From contig JADLZK010010862.1 in assembly GCA_015847255.1 (NCBI GenBank), positions 1 through 64,000 of the forward strand: DNA of 64,000 bases. Reading direction: 5' to 3'. The stretch comes from Hyparrhenia diplandra. Lineage: Eukaryota; Streptophyta; Magnoliopsida; Poales; Poaceae. Positions 10,301 through 21,585 of this stretch are shown here, in pieces. Made by a program: the position numbers and the translations under genes. The notes beneath the pieces were generated by a model, which did no database searches, was not told where the DNA came from, and worked only from the letters and a program-made list of their open reading frames with translations. Within the stretch, counting starts at the first letter, position 1; each line of letters starts with the position of its first letter.

Positions 10301-12754
10301 TGGATGATCTTAGACGAGCTTTCATGGAGTCATGTGAATCAAATTCTGGCAATCCTGAAATCCAGTATGCAGAAGTTCTGTGTTCAGTTATGAGTCCATC
10401 ATCAAGTACTACAGAAGAAAACACAATTCCTCACTCGAGTGGCACCCCTTATAACGGAGATATCACAAGAAACAGCGATGTACCAACACTCCCCGGACAA
10501 TCGTTGTGGCATGGAATGTTCAGTTCCAATCAAAAGTACAGCCTTGGTGGCATTACATGGAATATTTCAGTTGATGAGAAAATGGAGGACTATTTGATAT
10601 TTTGGATTGGACAAGATAACTCAGCATTTGCCAACATAGTCCTTACCTTCAATAAATGTGAAATAGGTGTGTTTTCTTCATCCTCATTTTGTGTATGGCA
10701 GGAGGATTGTTTTAATTTGTGCAAGTCTTGTTTTCCTACACTTGTAGTTGCTTTTCTCTTGAATAATCAGCAGCGTGATATTCAATACTTCATATGGCAA
10801 CCAATGTGATGTACTTGGAATACAGCTTGTTTAGAATCTAAAATTTGATTCTTGATCGGCAGTGATCTTGTAACTTCTGCTTAGCAATGCGTGATGAAGT
10901 TCTTATAGTCCTCTTCTTTACATTATTTGCATCTGCACATGCTTACATTTTCCATTCTGTAATTGATCATCTTTTTTTCAGTAAGTTTAAATAATCTTCC
11001 ATTTGGTTAAGGTAATTGCTCTAATGCAGGGATCTTCTGAATGTAATGTATTTGAATGTTAATGTTTCTTTTGTAGTTAGATATGGCCTTAATAGAAAAT
11101 CGTCTCACAGCTGACATCTCTCATCTGATGAAAATTCTTAGGCGAAGGTACTTTGTTTTTGCAGCATTCATGTACTTTTTCTTACAATATTTGGTACTGC
11201 TTACAAAATATAATTTTTAATTGTAGATATTACCTTGTGGAGAAGGCGAAGGATGCAAATATTATTGGCATTTTGGTGGGAACTCTGGGTGTTGGTATGC
11301 ACATTGTTAACTTGAACATAAATAGTAGTTATGCCAATGTTAAGGAACTGTTAGCTTGTGACCTCAGCTATGAGGTTTACCTTTATGTTACGTCTCTTTG
11401 AAAGGCAATATGCTATGCAAGATCTGATCCATGCCTGATTGGTTCATCACAAGGCTGGAATAGTTTGGCTGTAAGCAGATCAAGAGGGAGATAAACTCCT
11501 AACTAGTTTCATGGTTTGCCTAGACCAGACATTCCTCGTTTCTTTACTTTACTGGTCTATTGATTTTGTGCACTTCTCATAATCACATATAAGACCACTT
11601 TACTGGAATATTATATTTTAATTCTCTCGTTATCTGGCCTCGAATTTAGCTAGAAACACTTAAATTTTGTGATGTGGTGCATTGCACTCCTTGATGACGC
11701 AGCTGGTTATCTTCATATAATCGAACAAATGAAAGAACTGATCAAGGCCGCTGGAAAGAAATCTTATACATTGGTCATGGGCAGGCCTAATTCTGCAAAA
11801 CTTGCGAATTTTCCAGAGGTGTGCTACTTTAATTTAAGTCTGAACTGTTTTTCTCTGTTCACCTATCTGTACCATCTGACATTGATTTTCCTTGGAGCAG
11901 TGCGAAGTTTTTATTTATGTTTCTTGTGCCCAAACCGCTCTGTTGGATAGCAAGGATTTTTTTAGCTCCAGTTATTACACCTTTTGAAGCTGTACTAGCT
12001 TTTGGCAGGTATGCTACATTATTGCCCTCTAATAGAACCCAGGATACTTGTATTGTTTGTGCCTGATTACAAATGTATATTAAGGGCCTCATGTGTCATT
12101 AATTTACATAATTTCGCTATGGTTCTGATGCCAGAAGCAACATGTTTTCAGGGGAAGAGAGTGGACTGGAGAATATCTTTTGGATTTCAAGGATTTGATG
12201 ACTTCAGAGAAACAAGAAGTTGTGAGCACAACAGATGAAGCACGTTTTTCTTTTATCAAAGGTGTCTATGTGGAAGATAATTGCCCTCAAGGTACATCAT
12301 AGTCAGTTGGCTCTATCCATCTGTTACTGTTTGAACAAGTTTCGTCCTTTAATAGTGCTGTGGTTAGCTCACTCGTTTGCTTTTATTTTGTTTCATCTAT
12401 TTTCTCTTACTAATTATTACACATGTTTTCTAATCGTCTGCCTGCACAGAAAATGAGGAGCAATCAGAAACGTCCCTTGCACTGGCTGAGGTAACAGAAA
12501 AGGCGCTAAGCATCCAAAACCAGCACAATGACGCTGTCCTTTACCAAGGAAGAGCATTGTCCTCAATCGACTACCTCAAGGCACGTTCTTACCGTGGTCT
12601 AACCGGAGAATATGAAGGTCCAGTGCCGAATTCAATCTTGGTAGGCAGAACCGGCAGGGCAGCTGGTTACAGTGATGAAAACCGAGAACACACAATGATT
12701 GTAGCATCTTGCCAGTTAATCAGTTACTACAGGATCCCTTGTTTTTTGCGGTGA
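7364..12754 (+). CDS. DPH2: 2-(3-amino-3-carboxypropyl)histidine synthase subunit 2 (diphthamide biosynthesis DPH2), 10 exons
   Basis: Exons: 7364-7450, 7556-7758, 7972-8080, 10270-10666, 11077-11147, 11227-11294, 11703-11818, 11901-12008, 12152-12291 and 12450-12754 (intended 533 aa). DPH2 partners DPH1 in the first step of making diphthamide on elongation factor 2 in the cytosol. Family marks, in order: VALQFPDEMLKDA, VFVMADTAYNSCCVDEVGA (first cluster cysteine), HYGHACMSP, VLYGLEYAYA, ISHLMKILRRRYYLVEKAKD, GILVGTLGVAGYLHIIEQMK, YTLVMGRPNSAKLANFPECE, IYVSCAQTALLDSKDF (late cysteine), REWTGEYLLDF and SYRGLTGEYEGPVP. Two exons are out of phase: exon 5 has one base too many (or two too few) near 11087-11090, and exon 8 has an extra T in the seven-T run 11957-11963. 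Both correct to conserved sequence on either side. Intron 3 (2.2 kb) contains an antisense DRM fragment. Confidence 0.88.
8766..9790 (-). pseudogene. Decayed DRM-type cytosine-5 DNA methyltransferase copy inside DPH2 intron 3
   Basis: Read on the minus strand, this matches the C-terminal catalytic region of plant DRM (domains-rearranged) methyltransferases. From 9790 down: DPPYFY, then STISRFLYDIQPE (frame changes), KKGYILNLPLENRSALLP, PSWDPRRQFNCLHTCLSSAK with a stop just before PSWD, CRKWNLAWVGLNKVAPLEP, MEFLLSFPKDHTKGISRTER, YRSLGNSFEVDTVAYHLSVL and NVLSLFSGIGEAEVALYRLG. The motif order (target-recognition and late motifs before the SAM-binding FSGIG motif) is the permuted DRM order. The best open stretch is 147 codons (9350-8907). 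A second, shorter copy at about 8960-8766 repeats the segment from MEFL to the FSGIG region. No intron is visible across the segment. Stops, frameshifts and truncation at both ends make it non-coding. Confidence 0.82.
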
Positions 12755-14040
12755 AAAACCAGGGTGCACAATGATTTAGTCTTGCACCCTGGATGGTTTA
12801 CCAATCTGTGTCTTCTGTTTTGGTGGGGAAACAGGTTTACAGACAATTGTCAACATTTTTATAGAAGAGAGCACCTGTTTCAGTTCAGGGAACAATACTT
12901 CGGATGCTGATCGTTCAGGTGGCTGTTTTGCTATTAGAAACTAGTGTGCATAGTTGGTTTGGATGCATGTCACAAGTTTTGCGAATTTGAGTGAGGTTGT
13001 TTCTAGCAACCGTGGCATGTGTTCAGATGGGATATACGCCGTTCACAACCTGTACTGTAGTCGTCCTTGTGTTGTAGCATACAAAGTTTACCCAGTATAT
13101 TCTTTTTTTTTACTGCTAGTAGTTCTTAAAGCACATTTGGTAAAACCTATATCTAGTTGGCCTTTATTCTTGTTTTTTTGATTACTAGTAGTCACATTTG
13201 GTAAAACCTATATATCTAGTTGGCCTTTATTGATTACAGCTATTTTGGGCATCTTGTACACGCTCATAGAAAGGTCTCACAGTGGGGCGGACACACTGAG
13301 TCCCCAAATAACGAAATTTCACCTCAACCTGAAACGTCAAACTTGACCATGGATATCCCTCATGCATACCACTCATCATAAAACTAGCATGGGCCCGTGC
13401 TTTGCACGGGGTCAGCAAATCGGGCAAACAGCATATATTATATGAGTATGCGTGGAACCAAATCTTTGGTAACATTAGTCACACATGGTTTTAATCTGAT
13501 ATAGTTCAGTGACTAAGTCAATTGATTGAGTTCTGGAAACTATAAGTTAGATACGCATGACATTATTTTGGCCAAAGGATGTAGCTGGCAATGTAAATTT
13601 GAGTTTGTAATGGTGCCAATGTTCAGTCATCTTGTGAACACCAATGAAGGAAATGTTGGATTGGAACATGGAGGCATATGGTGATTCACTTCACGAGATG
13701 GAACAAAGGAAATCTTATAGAGTTAGATAATCCCATGGGTTGCTGTTCATAGCAGATACGTACCGTTCATGGGATCAGTTAGTGTTAAAGGGTTCGAACT
13801 GTACTGTTCACGCTTAAAAAATATAGTACCATTTGATTAGGAACACAATGATACGAATTAACTTTTGTTTTGAAATTAAACCAGGTGTCTAAGCGAAAGG
13901 TCTACATAAAGAATTGCCTTCACCCTTTGTCTTAAGATAAAATCAGGTGTCTAACCAAAAGGGAACCACATAAAACTGCCTTCGCAATATTTTTTCTCTG
14001 TCGTAATCTTCATTAGCATAGCATCCGACCGAGTTTGCTC
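12755..14040. other. 3' flank of DPH2 with short tandem duplications and a Helitron-like terminus
   Basis: No gene is supported. A unit with CACATTTGGTAAAACCTATA and TCTAGTTGGCCTTTATT occurs twice at 13132-13228. Another unit (CAGGTGTCTAA followed by ACATAAA and CTGCCTTC) occurs twice at 13872-13984. The Helitron-like terminus at 13384 is listed separately. Confidence 0.55.
13384..13410 (-). mobile_element. Helitron-like 3' terminus (minus strand)
   Basis: On the minus strand a perfect hairpin (CCCGTGC, loop AAA, GCACGGG; plus positions 13394-13410) is followed six bases later by CTAG and then T. Helitron transposons end in a short GC-rich hairpin followed by CTRR and insert 5' to a T. The 5' TC end would lie to the right and I could not place it. 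Confidence 0.5.
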
Positions 14041-15048
14041 AGAGCAGCACACGATCGACATGTCTGCAAGTTCCTCTAGTATCCATTCCCACAACATTCC
14101 AATTAGTGTTACACTTCAAACCAGTTTCACAGAGGCTCCTGAAGTTGGAGAACACCATTCTCCTAAGTGTACTCTGTGCTTAAGTTCATCAATACATTTT
14201 GTTCTTTATCCAAAAAAAATTGTTACACGCTTACATTTTCCCCAATACTACAACTCTTAAACCTCAAGGCTCAACATTTGGAATCAACAAACATACTCCG
14301 TTGTTTAGTATGTCGAGCTTTAGAATTTTCCCAGCCTATGTTACTCCATCTTCATCACTGCCTGCCCCAGTAGTGATTTTCTGGCCTATATTCCTGTTTT
14401 TTTTTTTTTTTTTGACAAAGCCTATATTCCTGGTTAGAGTTCATATTCTCCATTGTAGCAAGCCCATCGGCACCAAAACTGAGACATCCGGTGGCAGATT
14501 GGACACTGTTTTGAAGTCAATAACTCGGGCAATGTCATGTGCTCAATTTTCAGTTCCTTCAGCACTGATTTCGGCAAAGAATAAGTCATGAACTAACCAT
14601 GCCCAGGCACCACAATGCTACAGTGAACCAAGGCTATCAGGAGCAAGATTAGCAAAAGCAGCAGTCCCCATGCGTAATGCTCAACTCACAGCTGCTGTGC
14701 CCTGCGCCAACAGAGGAACATACAAGAAATCATCAGAAATACAATGAGATTGCAGAAAGAACTGCTCTTTAGGTCACTGAAAGGACAGACATCCATGCAA
14801 AAGATTATATGATAATACCTGTATTGCATTGGACTTACTGGAGCATTAGTTACATGCATTGAGTCTAAAGACCTCGTTCTATTCCTGTTCTTTTCCTATG
14901 AGGCTGCAACTAATGGAAACAAGATTTCACTTGTTTTTACTCCACTGTACATGCACAAGAGTAATGTGGATATGGATGCTGCTTATGATTGATACCACCA
15001 GCATCTTTATATCACCTCATGAGTCATGCACTGCACCTTCATATCACC
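14041..15048. other. Non-coding region 3' to the VPS9 gene
   Basis: No coding exon is supported on either strand. It includes a T-rich run near 14398-14414. A 20-bp phrase (ATATCACCTCATGAGTCATC-like) occurs twice near 15009-15060, the second copy spanning the VPS9 stop codon. Part of it must be the VPS9 3' UTR. Confidence 0.5.
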
Positions 15049-17066
15049 TCATGAGTCATCCACTGAATTAATGAGCTGATCCTCATCTATGGATAACTTT
15101 CTTAAAGCTTTAGACAGCAGTGTATATCTTGTGACAACTTGCCTATACAGATCATGCAGCTGCTTGACTTCCCCTGGAGTCAAGCTTTCAGTTTCTGAAT
15201 CCATGAAAGGGAATCTGGAACCTGTCACATGTATCACTTTGAATATTATGATTATTCAATAATATTAAGCACTGGACTGAAACCCTGAAAATTGGTTGGA
15301 AGCATAACAACGATTTGAAGTTCAAAATAATCTACAAAAGCTGACCATTTTATTTTTATTTGATAGGTCAAATCATTCTTGGACAAGAACTCAATAAAAA
15401 CTACATTATATTTTTCTTTGAACAAAAAAAAATCACATTTTGTTTGGCGGAAAAAATGAACTGCTTTGTGAGAAAAAACTGGAATGCGGACCTGTCATAT
15501 CAGTTTCCTCCTGATTTGCCCTTGCAGATGTGGGAAGCCCCTGTGAGCTGCTTGGGCTAGCAACTGATACTTGAGTAGCTAGTCTTGCCGATTCCATATG
15601 TTTCTGAAACTCGCTTTCCTCAATCGATAGTGAGCGAGCATTGACATCTATTATAAACATCTTTGCTGAAATGAGGTTTGTCAGATAATATTCAACTTCG
15701 AAATTAGCTTTGTTTCTCTTCTAAAGAGCTGAACAAACTTCAGATTTGAGTGCAACTGAGGAGGATTGGCCTACATAAATTTTTCAAAAAACTTCTCAGT
15801 TGTAACTCAATCAGTAAAAAGAAGAAATAGCAAGAGTAAACAGTTACCAAGAGTTGCTTGCCTTGATAGTAATATAGATAAGAATAGGAAGGAATTCATC
15901 AGCCCCAGATAGTGCTCGATCATTTGACATTGATATGTTCAGAAGCAAGTTATTGATGACTTGACAACAGCTCATGATGCATAGAAGCTTCTCGCGTGGT
16001 GCTTTGAAGGAATTAATCTTCTGTAACTCTTTCACTGCAAGCTGGAGTGGTATGTGCAGAAAAGGAATGGTCATAGTTAGCAAGAGCTTTGGTTGTATCA
16101 CTGGAATGATTTCTTTCATCAGAATTTTGTACAATATAAAATTTTGGATATTGCACGATTAAAACAGAAACTTCTTGAATATACAATACAATGAGAACAA
16201 AATTGATAACAGAAAAAACAATAGAGTTGAATACTTGACAATTGGCACCCTTTTCAATATTGAAGCTAGCAAATGTATCTAAGTAGATTGGTCCCATCCT
16301 TACAACTTATGACAAATATCACGGACTGAAATCGCATTGTGAATGCTTGAAGCTCAGAATGAATTACCAGCCATGATGCCTCGTTATGCAGGACCTTGGG
16401 TATATCCAAGTGATGAGGCTTAACAAACTGCTGCAAGAGACCAATCTTCTCCGAGATCTCCATGTCGGTAGCGGCATCCTCAGTGGAGGTCCCAAAAGTG
16501 CGGTCGAACAATTTGGTCATGATGTACTTCTCCAGGCCCTAGTAAGACAGAGAAAACCTCATCAGGGCAGGCGTCTGGAACCCAAACGTATCAATGAGAG
16601 AAGGTGAAAACAGAAAAACAAGGATCAGTGGGGCAGGGCTTCACCTCGAGCGCGTGGTCGATCTCCTGGTTGGTTGCGTTGGCCCAGAGCGGATGATCCC
16701 TGATGGCGCTCTCCATCTCCGTGAGGAAGGCCTGGACCTTGCTGCCGTCCTCCTCGGCGTTGGGCTCGTGGAAGGAGAAGGACACGAGGAAGCTGCCGGC
16801 GCCAAGCTAACCGCAGGTTAGCGAAATCCATAGGAAGCAGGTGCGTTCTACAAACTCTATCTACAACTAGCAATCTAAATCGATCGATTCATTCAAGCTA
16901 CGATTTTACGGAGGGACGTGCGTGTCCAGGCCGGAGCACAGACAGACAGGTTACAGATGACTGACCTCTTGATGGAGCGGAAGAGGTCGGCGGCGGCGGG
17001 GCGGCGCATGCGGTCGAGGAAGTCGTAGAAGTCGGGGCGCGACGCCGTCGACGTGGGGCTCTCCAT
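15049..17066 (-). CDS. VPS9-domain Rab5-type guanine nucleotide exchange factor (VPS9A-like), 6 exons
   Basis: Exons on the minus strand: 17066-16966, 16792-16645, 16538-16368, 16041-15862, 15770-15492 and 15221-15049, about 350 aa. The N-terminal helical part reads FYDFLDRMRRPAAADLFRSI, KSFLVSFSFHEPNAEED and MESAIRDHPLWANAT. The VPS9 core follows: GLEKYIMTKLFDRTFG, HLDIPKVLHNEASWL, INSFKAPREKLLCIMSCC, VINNLLL, SGADEFLPILIYITIKANPP and LTNLISAK. Plant VPS9A activates Rab5/ARA-type GTPases for endosomal and vacuolar traffic. The C-terminus (VKQLHDLYRQVVTRYTLLSK to a DDS end) fits the family; the whole is shorter than the Arabidopsis protein as I remember it. Intron 4 uses a GC donor (AAG|GCAAGC). 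Exon 5 lacks one base near 15699 (279 nt where 280 is required), which breaks the frame just before LTNLISAK. Confidence 0.87.
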
Positions 17067-17686
17067 CGTAAGGCCACGCCGCCGCCCGAGCTTGCCTCGT
17101 GGTGTCCGCGTGCGCGTCGCCGATCCGGCAGACAAGCCGAGTTGGATTTAGACTTCCAGCCTGTTAATGTTGACCCAAACCAGAGGTTCTGCACGACGAT
17201 TTCTCGATTTCGCAAGTGCTGGATACAATCATACAAACGACAGACATGGCAGCAAAAGAGTTCGATCTGGTGACTTTTCAATCAGGCGGAAAACAAGTAG
17301 GAGTATTATACTTCAAACTGTCTTCCGAAAAGGACACGACAGGGAAGCCAAGAACGAAAAAGGCAGCGGCAGCAGCACTTGACACAGAAGCAGTTCTCAA
17401 AACGGGGCTCAATTTGACAAACTGTGGTTTTCCAGGACATAATCATGAACACAATCATGAACACACAAGCACGTTGCTAACTTGCTATCCATCTAAACAG
17501 TTCTACATACATCACGTTGAATATATATCAGTCTTCTACAAACACATGAACAGACCAGATATCCATGATCCATCCCAGCAGAAACAACTCCCAGCCGTTC
17601 AAAGGATCACATTTGAGTCTTGCGCAATGACGACTTCCTGCTTGATCCATCCCCATGCCCTTGCCATCATCGCAAACCCCAAAGTT

Positions 17687-20126
17687 TCAAGGACACATTT
17701 TCCACGCAAGACGCATCACATCGTCATCAATGTACGGGCGTAAATCCCACATGAGGCAGTATCCTTCGAGCTCTGATGATGGTGTTTTCAAGGACAATGC
17801 ACCGACAATCTTTTCCTGTACAAGAGAAAAGCAGCCTTCGTTAATCAAGATGGTGAAAGAAATCGAGCTTGGATGCCCCCAAAATGTGAAGCGCGAAAGC
17901 AAATGCACATTCGGGCGCTGGCACATGGATGACATTTAATTTACCTGCATCATGTAGTCAAGCTTCAGCATGTTGCGAACCATGACCATCACCGTAACAA
18001 ATGATACATCTGTGTTCAACTGATCTGCACTTTTATCCTCCTCTTGTGTAGAAACACCCTGTCACCCATTTTCCATTTCACTTCATCATTGCATGCATCA
18101 GTTTTTTTTCTATGATGAACAGAACACTGAAAGTACTAGAAAAAAGGAATATGGAAACAGAAAACTCTACCTCCATGGAGTAGCAATCGGTACTTAGCAT
18201 GTTGTCAAGGCACTGACTGTCTGAAACTTCCAGAGCACTTAAACTGGCTGTTAGTGTGATGCCATAGACATTCTCGACTAGACATTCAAGCTCTTCAAGC
18301 AAAGTCTTAACTAGGAGAAAAAAAGAAACATAAGGTCAATTAGGGCCAAAGCGTTTCACAAACATGTAAAAGGATGATATTATAAACCCAGAGCTCCAGC
18401 TTTAAAAATATGAACAAGGACAAAAACCACAATGATGCATATATCTTGGCCAAATATCTTCCCTATGTCTACTAATGTAAAGATAAGCCCTTCTTCCTAT
18501 TCTTAGGGTGTCTACTAAGGTGAGCAACCTGCTCACCGCTGCTCTCTCCCCTTCTTAATGACAGCTCATCAGGTTTCAGGCTAGGAATTGAGTCAAATAA
18601 GCTTTATTATCTCTTCTCAAACATATACATACAGCTTTGAGACCTCTAGCACAACACTTTCTTCCTATTCTTAAGGAGCTTACAAAGGAGCTCAACATGT
18701 CCTATATAGGGATTGGGGGTTTGCTACAGTAGGCCATTGGGCCATTCATATATGCTCATTGTTAAAAATGCTAGCTAAAATTTCACTACTTCTTCCTTTT
18801 GCTAAACTCAATTTGCTTTTGACCAAAACATGACAAATATAGTGGCATCCTTTAATCAAACATCTCGGTAACTGGTTAACAAATAAAATCAGTATCTTGA
18901 CCAAATTGGTATTGTTGCTCTATGTATGCTATCAATATTGCATAACATAAAATACAGGCTTATGATTGTGACTTTATACATTAGTTAACATTTCTATGTC
19001 CAACATAAGAATAAATCCCTTTGGTTCATAATCAAACGTTTGCTGTGCCAATCTGACTGCATATGGCCACCCAAGAGTCTATAAATTTTGCACAAGAACT
19101 GCAGCAAGGTCTTAGCACTAAAAAGTGCTTGTGAATAGAGAACACGATAAAGATAAACAAACTCATATCTGACACAAAAGATCAAGTACCTTTCTTTATA
19201 TGATCTTTAAGTCTATCTTCGCATGAGTTTACTGGCACAAGGAAAAGAAAAATTCAATATCAAACTGATTAAAGGTAAGGAATTATCATCAAAATTGAAC
19301 AACTATGTTGTCTAGAGCTCATACTTCAACAAAAAATCCAAGAATAACAGCATAATAAATAGAATTAGCTCAAAAGTCACAATATGAGAGAAAACTCTAC
19401 AGTCAGGAGTCAGGACCTCCCATGGTCCGTACTACTTCCGTTCAATAAAACAAAAATATGTACAGAAGGAATTCAGATAAGCGAGTCATGTCAACCATTA
19501 GCATGTATAAGAATAAAAAGGACTGTTCACTAACAAATATATATAACTCACGCTGATTTATGTTTGAGATGTTTTGGCAGTGAAGCCTGCAGCCAGCTTC
19601 AATATAAGACCTCATTCTGACAGTGGAGTTGGATTTAAGTATCTGATTCATGACATCTGATTCCTTAGGAATCGGCGGCCTACGAAAATACTCTGCAGCA
19701 ATTAGATTGGTCAGTGCCTCAGTCAACACAGTTAAAGAAAATCAACCGGTGAACAGTACATAATACCATCACAATATTAAAGATTAAATGAAATCCCAGT
19801 GGATAATATAAACTGAACCTCCATGACATATCAGTTGTGCCAACAAAAGAGGAAGGAGGGCATATCAGAGTAACTAACCAAGCTCCTCACGAAATCTCCC
19901 AAGCAATCGCTCCCCAGATTCAGCGAGCTCCTCGAACTGAGTGACCCTGAGTGAACCAAGCTCCTCAGGTTAATGCAAATTTCAGCCAAAAAAGGTGATG
20001 GATTCTGTTCGCAAAGGGAGGATGAATTACTTACTTGGTCATGAACTCCATGAAGACACCGCGGCAACTGCTCTCATCCTCACCCGCCACCTCAGGCGGC
20101 GGTGGCGGCTGCGTGGCGGCGGGCAT
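17687..20126 (-). CDS. Conserved-looking 241-aa protein of unknown function, 7 exons
   Basis: Exons on the minus strand: 20126-20035, 19946-19879, 19692-19552, 19231-19190, 18310-18171, 18058-17945 and 17815-17687. All junctions have consensus sites and agree in phase, so the model is intact. The start is the ATG at 20126 (MPAATQPPPPPEVAG). Marks along the protein: RGVFMEFMTKVTQFEELAES, GERLLGRFREELEYFRRPPI, SYIEAGCRLHCQNISNINQ, LNSCEDRLKDHIKKVKTLLE, ELECLVENVYGITLTASLSA, VTVMVMVRNMLKLDYMMQEK and LEGYCLMWDLRPYIDD. It looks soluble and largely helical, with coiled-coil-like stretches in exons 2-5 and no catalytic motif. I do not recognise the family. The tidy seven-exon structure argues for a real plant gene. 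A possible extra upstream exon cannot be excluded, because the frame stays open and an acceptor-like TTGCAG lies just before it. Confidence 0.72.
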
Positions 20127-21585
20127 AGCTGGAACCTCTCCCCTGCCTGCAATAGTGGTGGGTCCAGTATTTTGATGTTGGGTGTTAAAAGATATGAAGG
20201 GGGTTAAAAAAAGTAACAACCTAAAGTTTAGTATTTGGCATATATACTAGCAAACAATTATAATTGTATAATACATAGTAGATATAACACATAATATATA
20301 GCAGATGCGACTGTGAGCACAAATGGATTCATAGAGAAACTTGTGGTTGCGAGTAGCAATTCTAATCAATGTTATTGATACGGTTTTGATCTATAATAAA
20401 TCAGCAGGATTGAGCATGTATTATTCTGATGATTTATAATAAATCAGCAGGATTGAGCAATTCTAATTAAGTGCGGATTGCATGGATTAATAATTGTTAG
20501 TCAATACTGATGGCCATGTGCCCTTGTTCTACGAATCAAAGCTTGGCCTTTCTGATTATTTCACCGTTGGATGACAGACTGGCTATTGTGCCATTATGTC
20601 TATTGCTTCAAACCATTTAAAGCAAGCGTGGAGGCGTGCACCTCCAGTCCTCCACTTCAGACCACTCGATCAAGCTCTCCACTGTCTCACAATAACAATA
20701 ATAGTTGTCATTGCCATCTCGTTGATCAAGATTCAGTTTTCAGTGAAAGGATTTTTTTTTTAACTAAAGGATCTTGGTACTGGTCACAACAAAATAGTTA
20801 GTTCCAGGAACTTGTGTCTGTCTCTACCCGTATATTTCTTCTGAGTCTAGTATCTCTTCCTTTGTTCTCATTTTCACCACGGTAGTAGCAATATTGAAGG
20901 GGATTACATTAAAAAAAAAGTCGAATACTGATCTAATATCAGTACATGGGAAGCCAATTGAATATTGATTCACAGTTGGTGCTGTAATCGATCAGAGACT
21001 CGAGAGTAATCAGACCTGCTCGGCTGCTCCTCTTCCGTTTCTCCCTGCTCTGTGCTACAGCCTCCTCGATGGGACGGTGGCTCGGTGCCGCACTGCCGCG
21101 CCGGCCTCAGTGGTGCGAGCGCGACGATGCCCCTGGCTGCGGCGGCGCTGCCCCGGCCGCTGGCCGCTGCCCGCAGGTGCGCGACGCGTCAGCCGACCAA
21201 GCAAGCGGAGAAGAGAACTGCCGGCCGCCGCCGCCGCCACCTCTCCCTGCCAGGCCCTGCAGGCTGCAGCAAAAGCTTCCACGAAGCTCTTCGCCTCAAC
21301 GGTGAATGTTTAATGGGCTTGACCCTTCGGGCCTATTTGGTCAGTATATGGGCCTGCAGCCCATGTTCTTTGAGCCCATGTGGCTTTGATCCAGGCAGGG
21401 TGCGGTGGCCTCGGCTCCGTCCTGGACGAGGCAACGGCCGCCGCGAACGGAGAACGGCCGGCGAGGCGCCACGTGTCCTCAGCCGCGGCCTCACTCTCCT
21501 CGCTTTCCTGCTCTGGTGCTCGTCGTCGTCTCCCACCAGTTGCCTTCGCCTCGCCGGACGCTGTCGCCCTCCGCTTCCGTCCGAG
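20127..21585. other. Intergenic region with a short tandem duplication; promoter side of two divergent genes
   Basis: It separates the minus-strand 241-aa gene from the plus-strand oxidoreductase. A 25-bp string (TATAATAAATCAGCAGGATT plus GAGCA) occurs twice near 20393 and 20436. From 21050 on the DNA becomes GC-rich, and open frames on both strands there look like composition effects. A minus-strand frame at 21282-21055 (starting MEAFAAACRAWQGEV) might be a 5' exon, but nothing supports it further. Confidence 0.45.

Noticed and set aside
13785..13805. tRNA T-arm-like GGGTTCGAACTG
   Set aside because: No matching acceptor stem, anticodon arm or D-arm around it.
21052..21585. Plus-strand extension of the oxidoreductase frame and a minus-strand frame MEAFAAACRAWQGEV (21282-21055)
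   Set aside because: Low-complexity Ala/Arg/Pro content from GC-rich 5' DNA, with no splice partner found. The ATG at 21586 opens a transit-peptide-like sequence.
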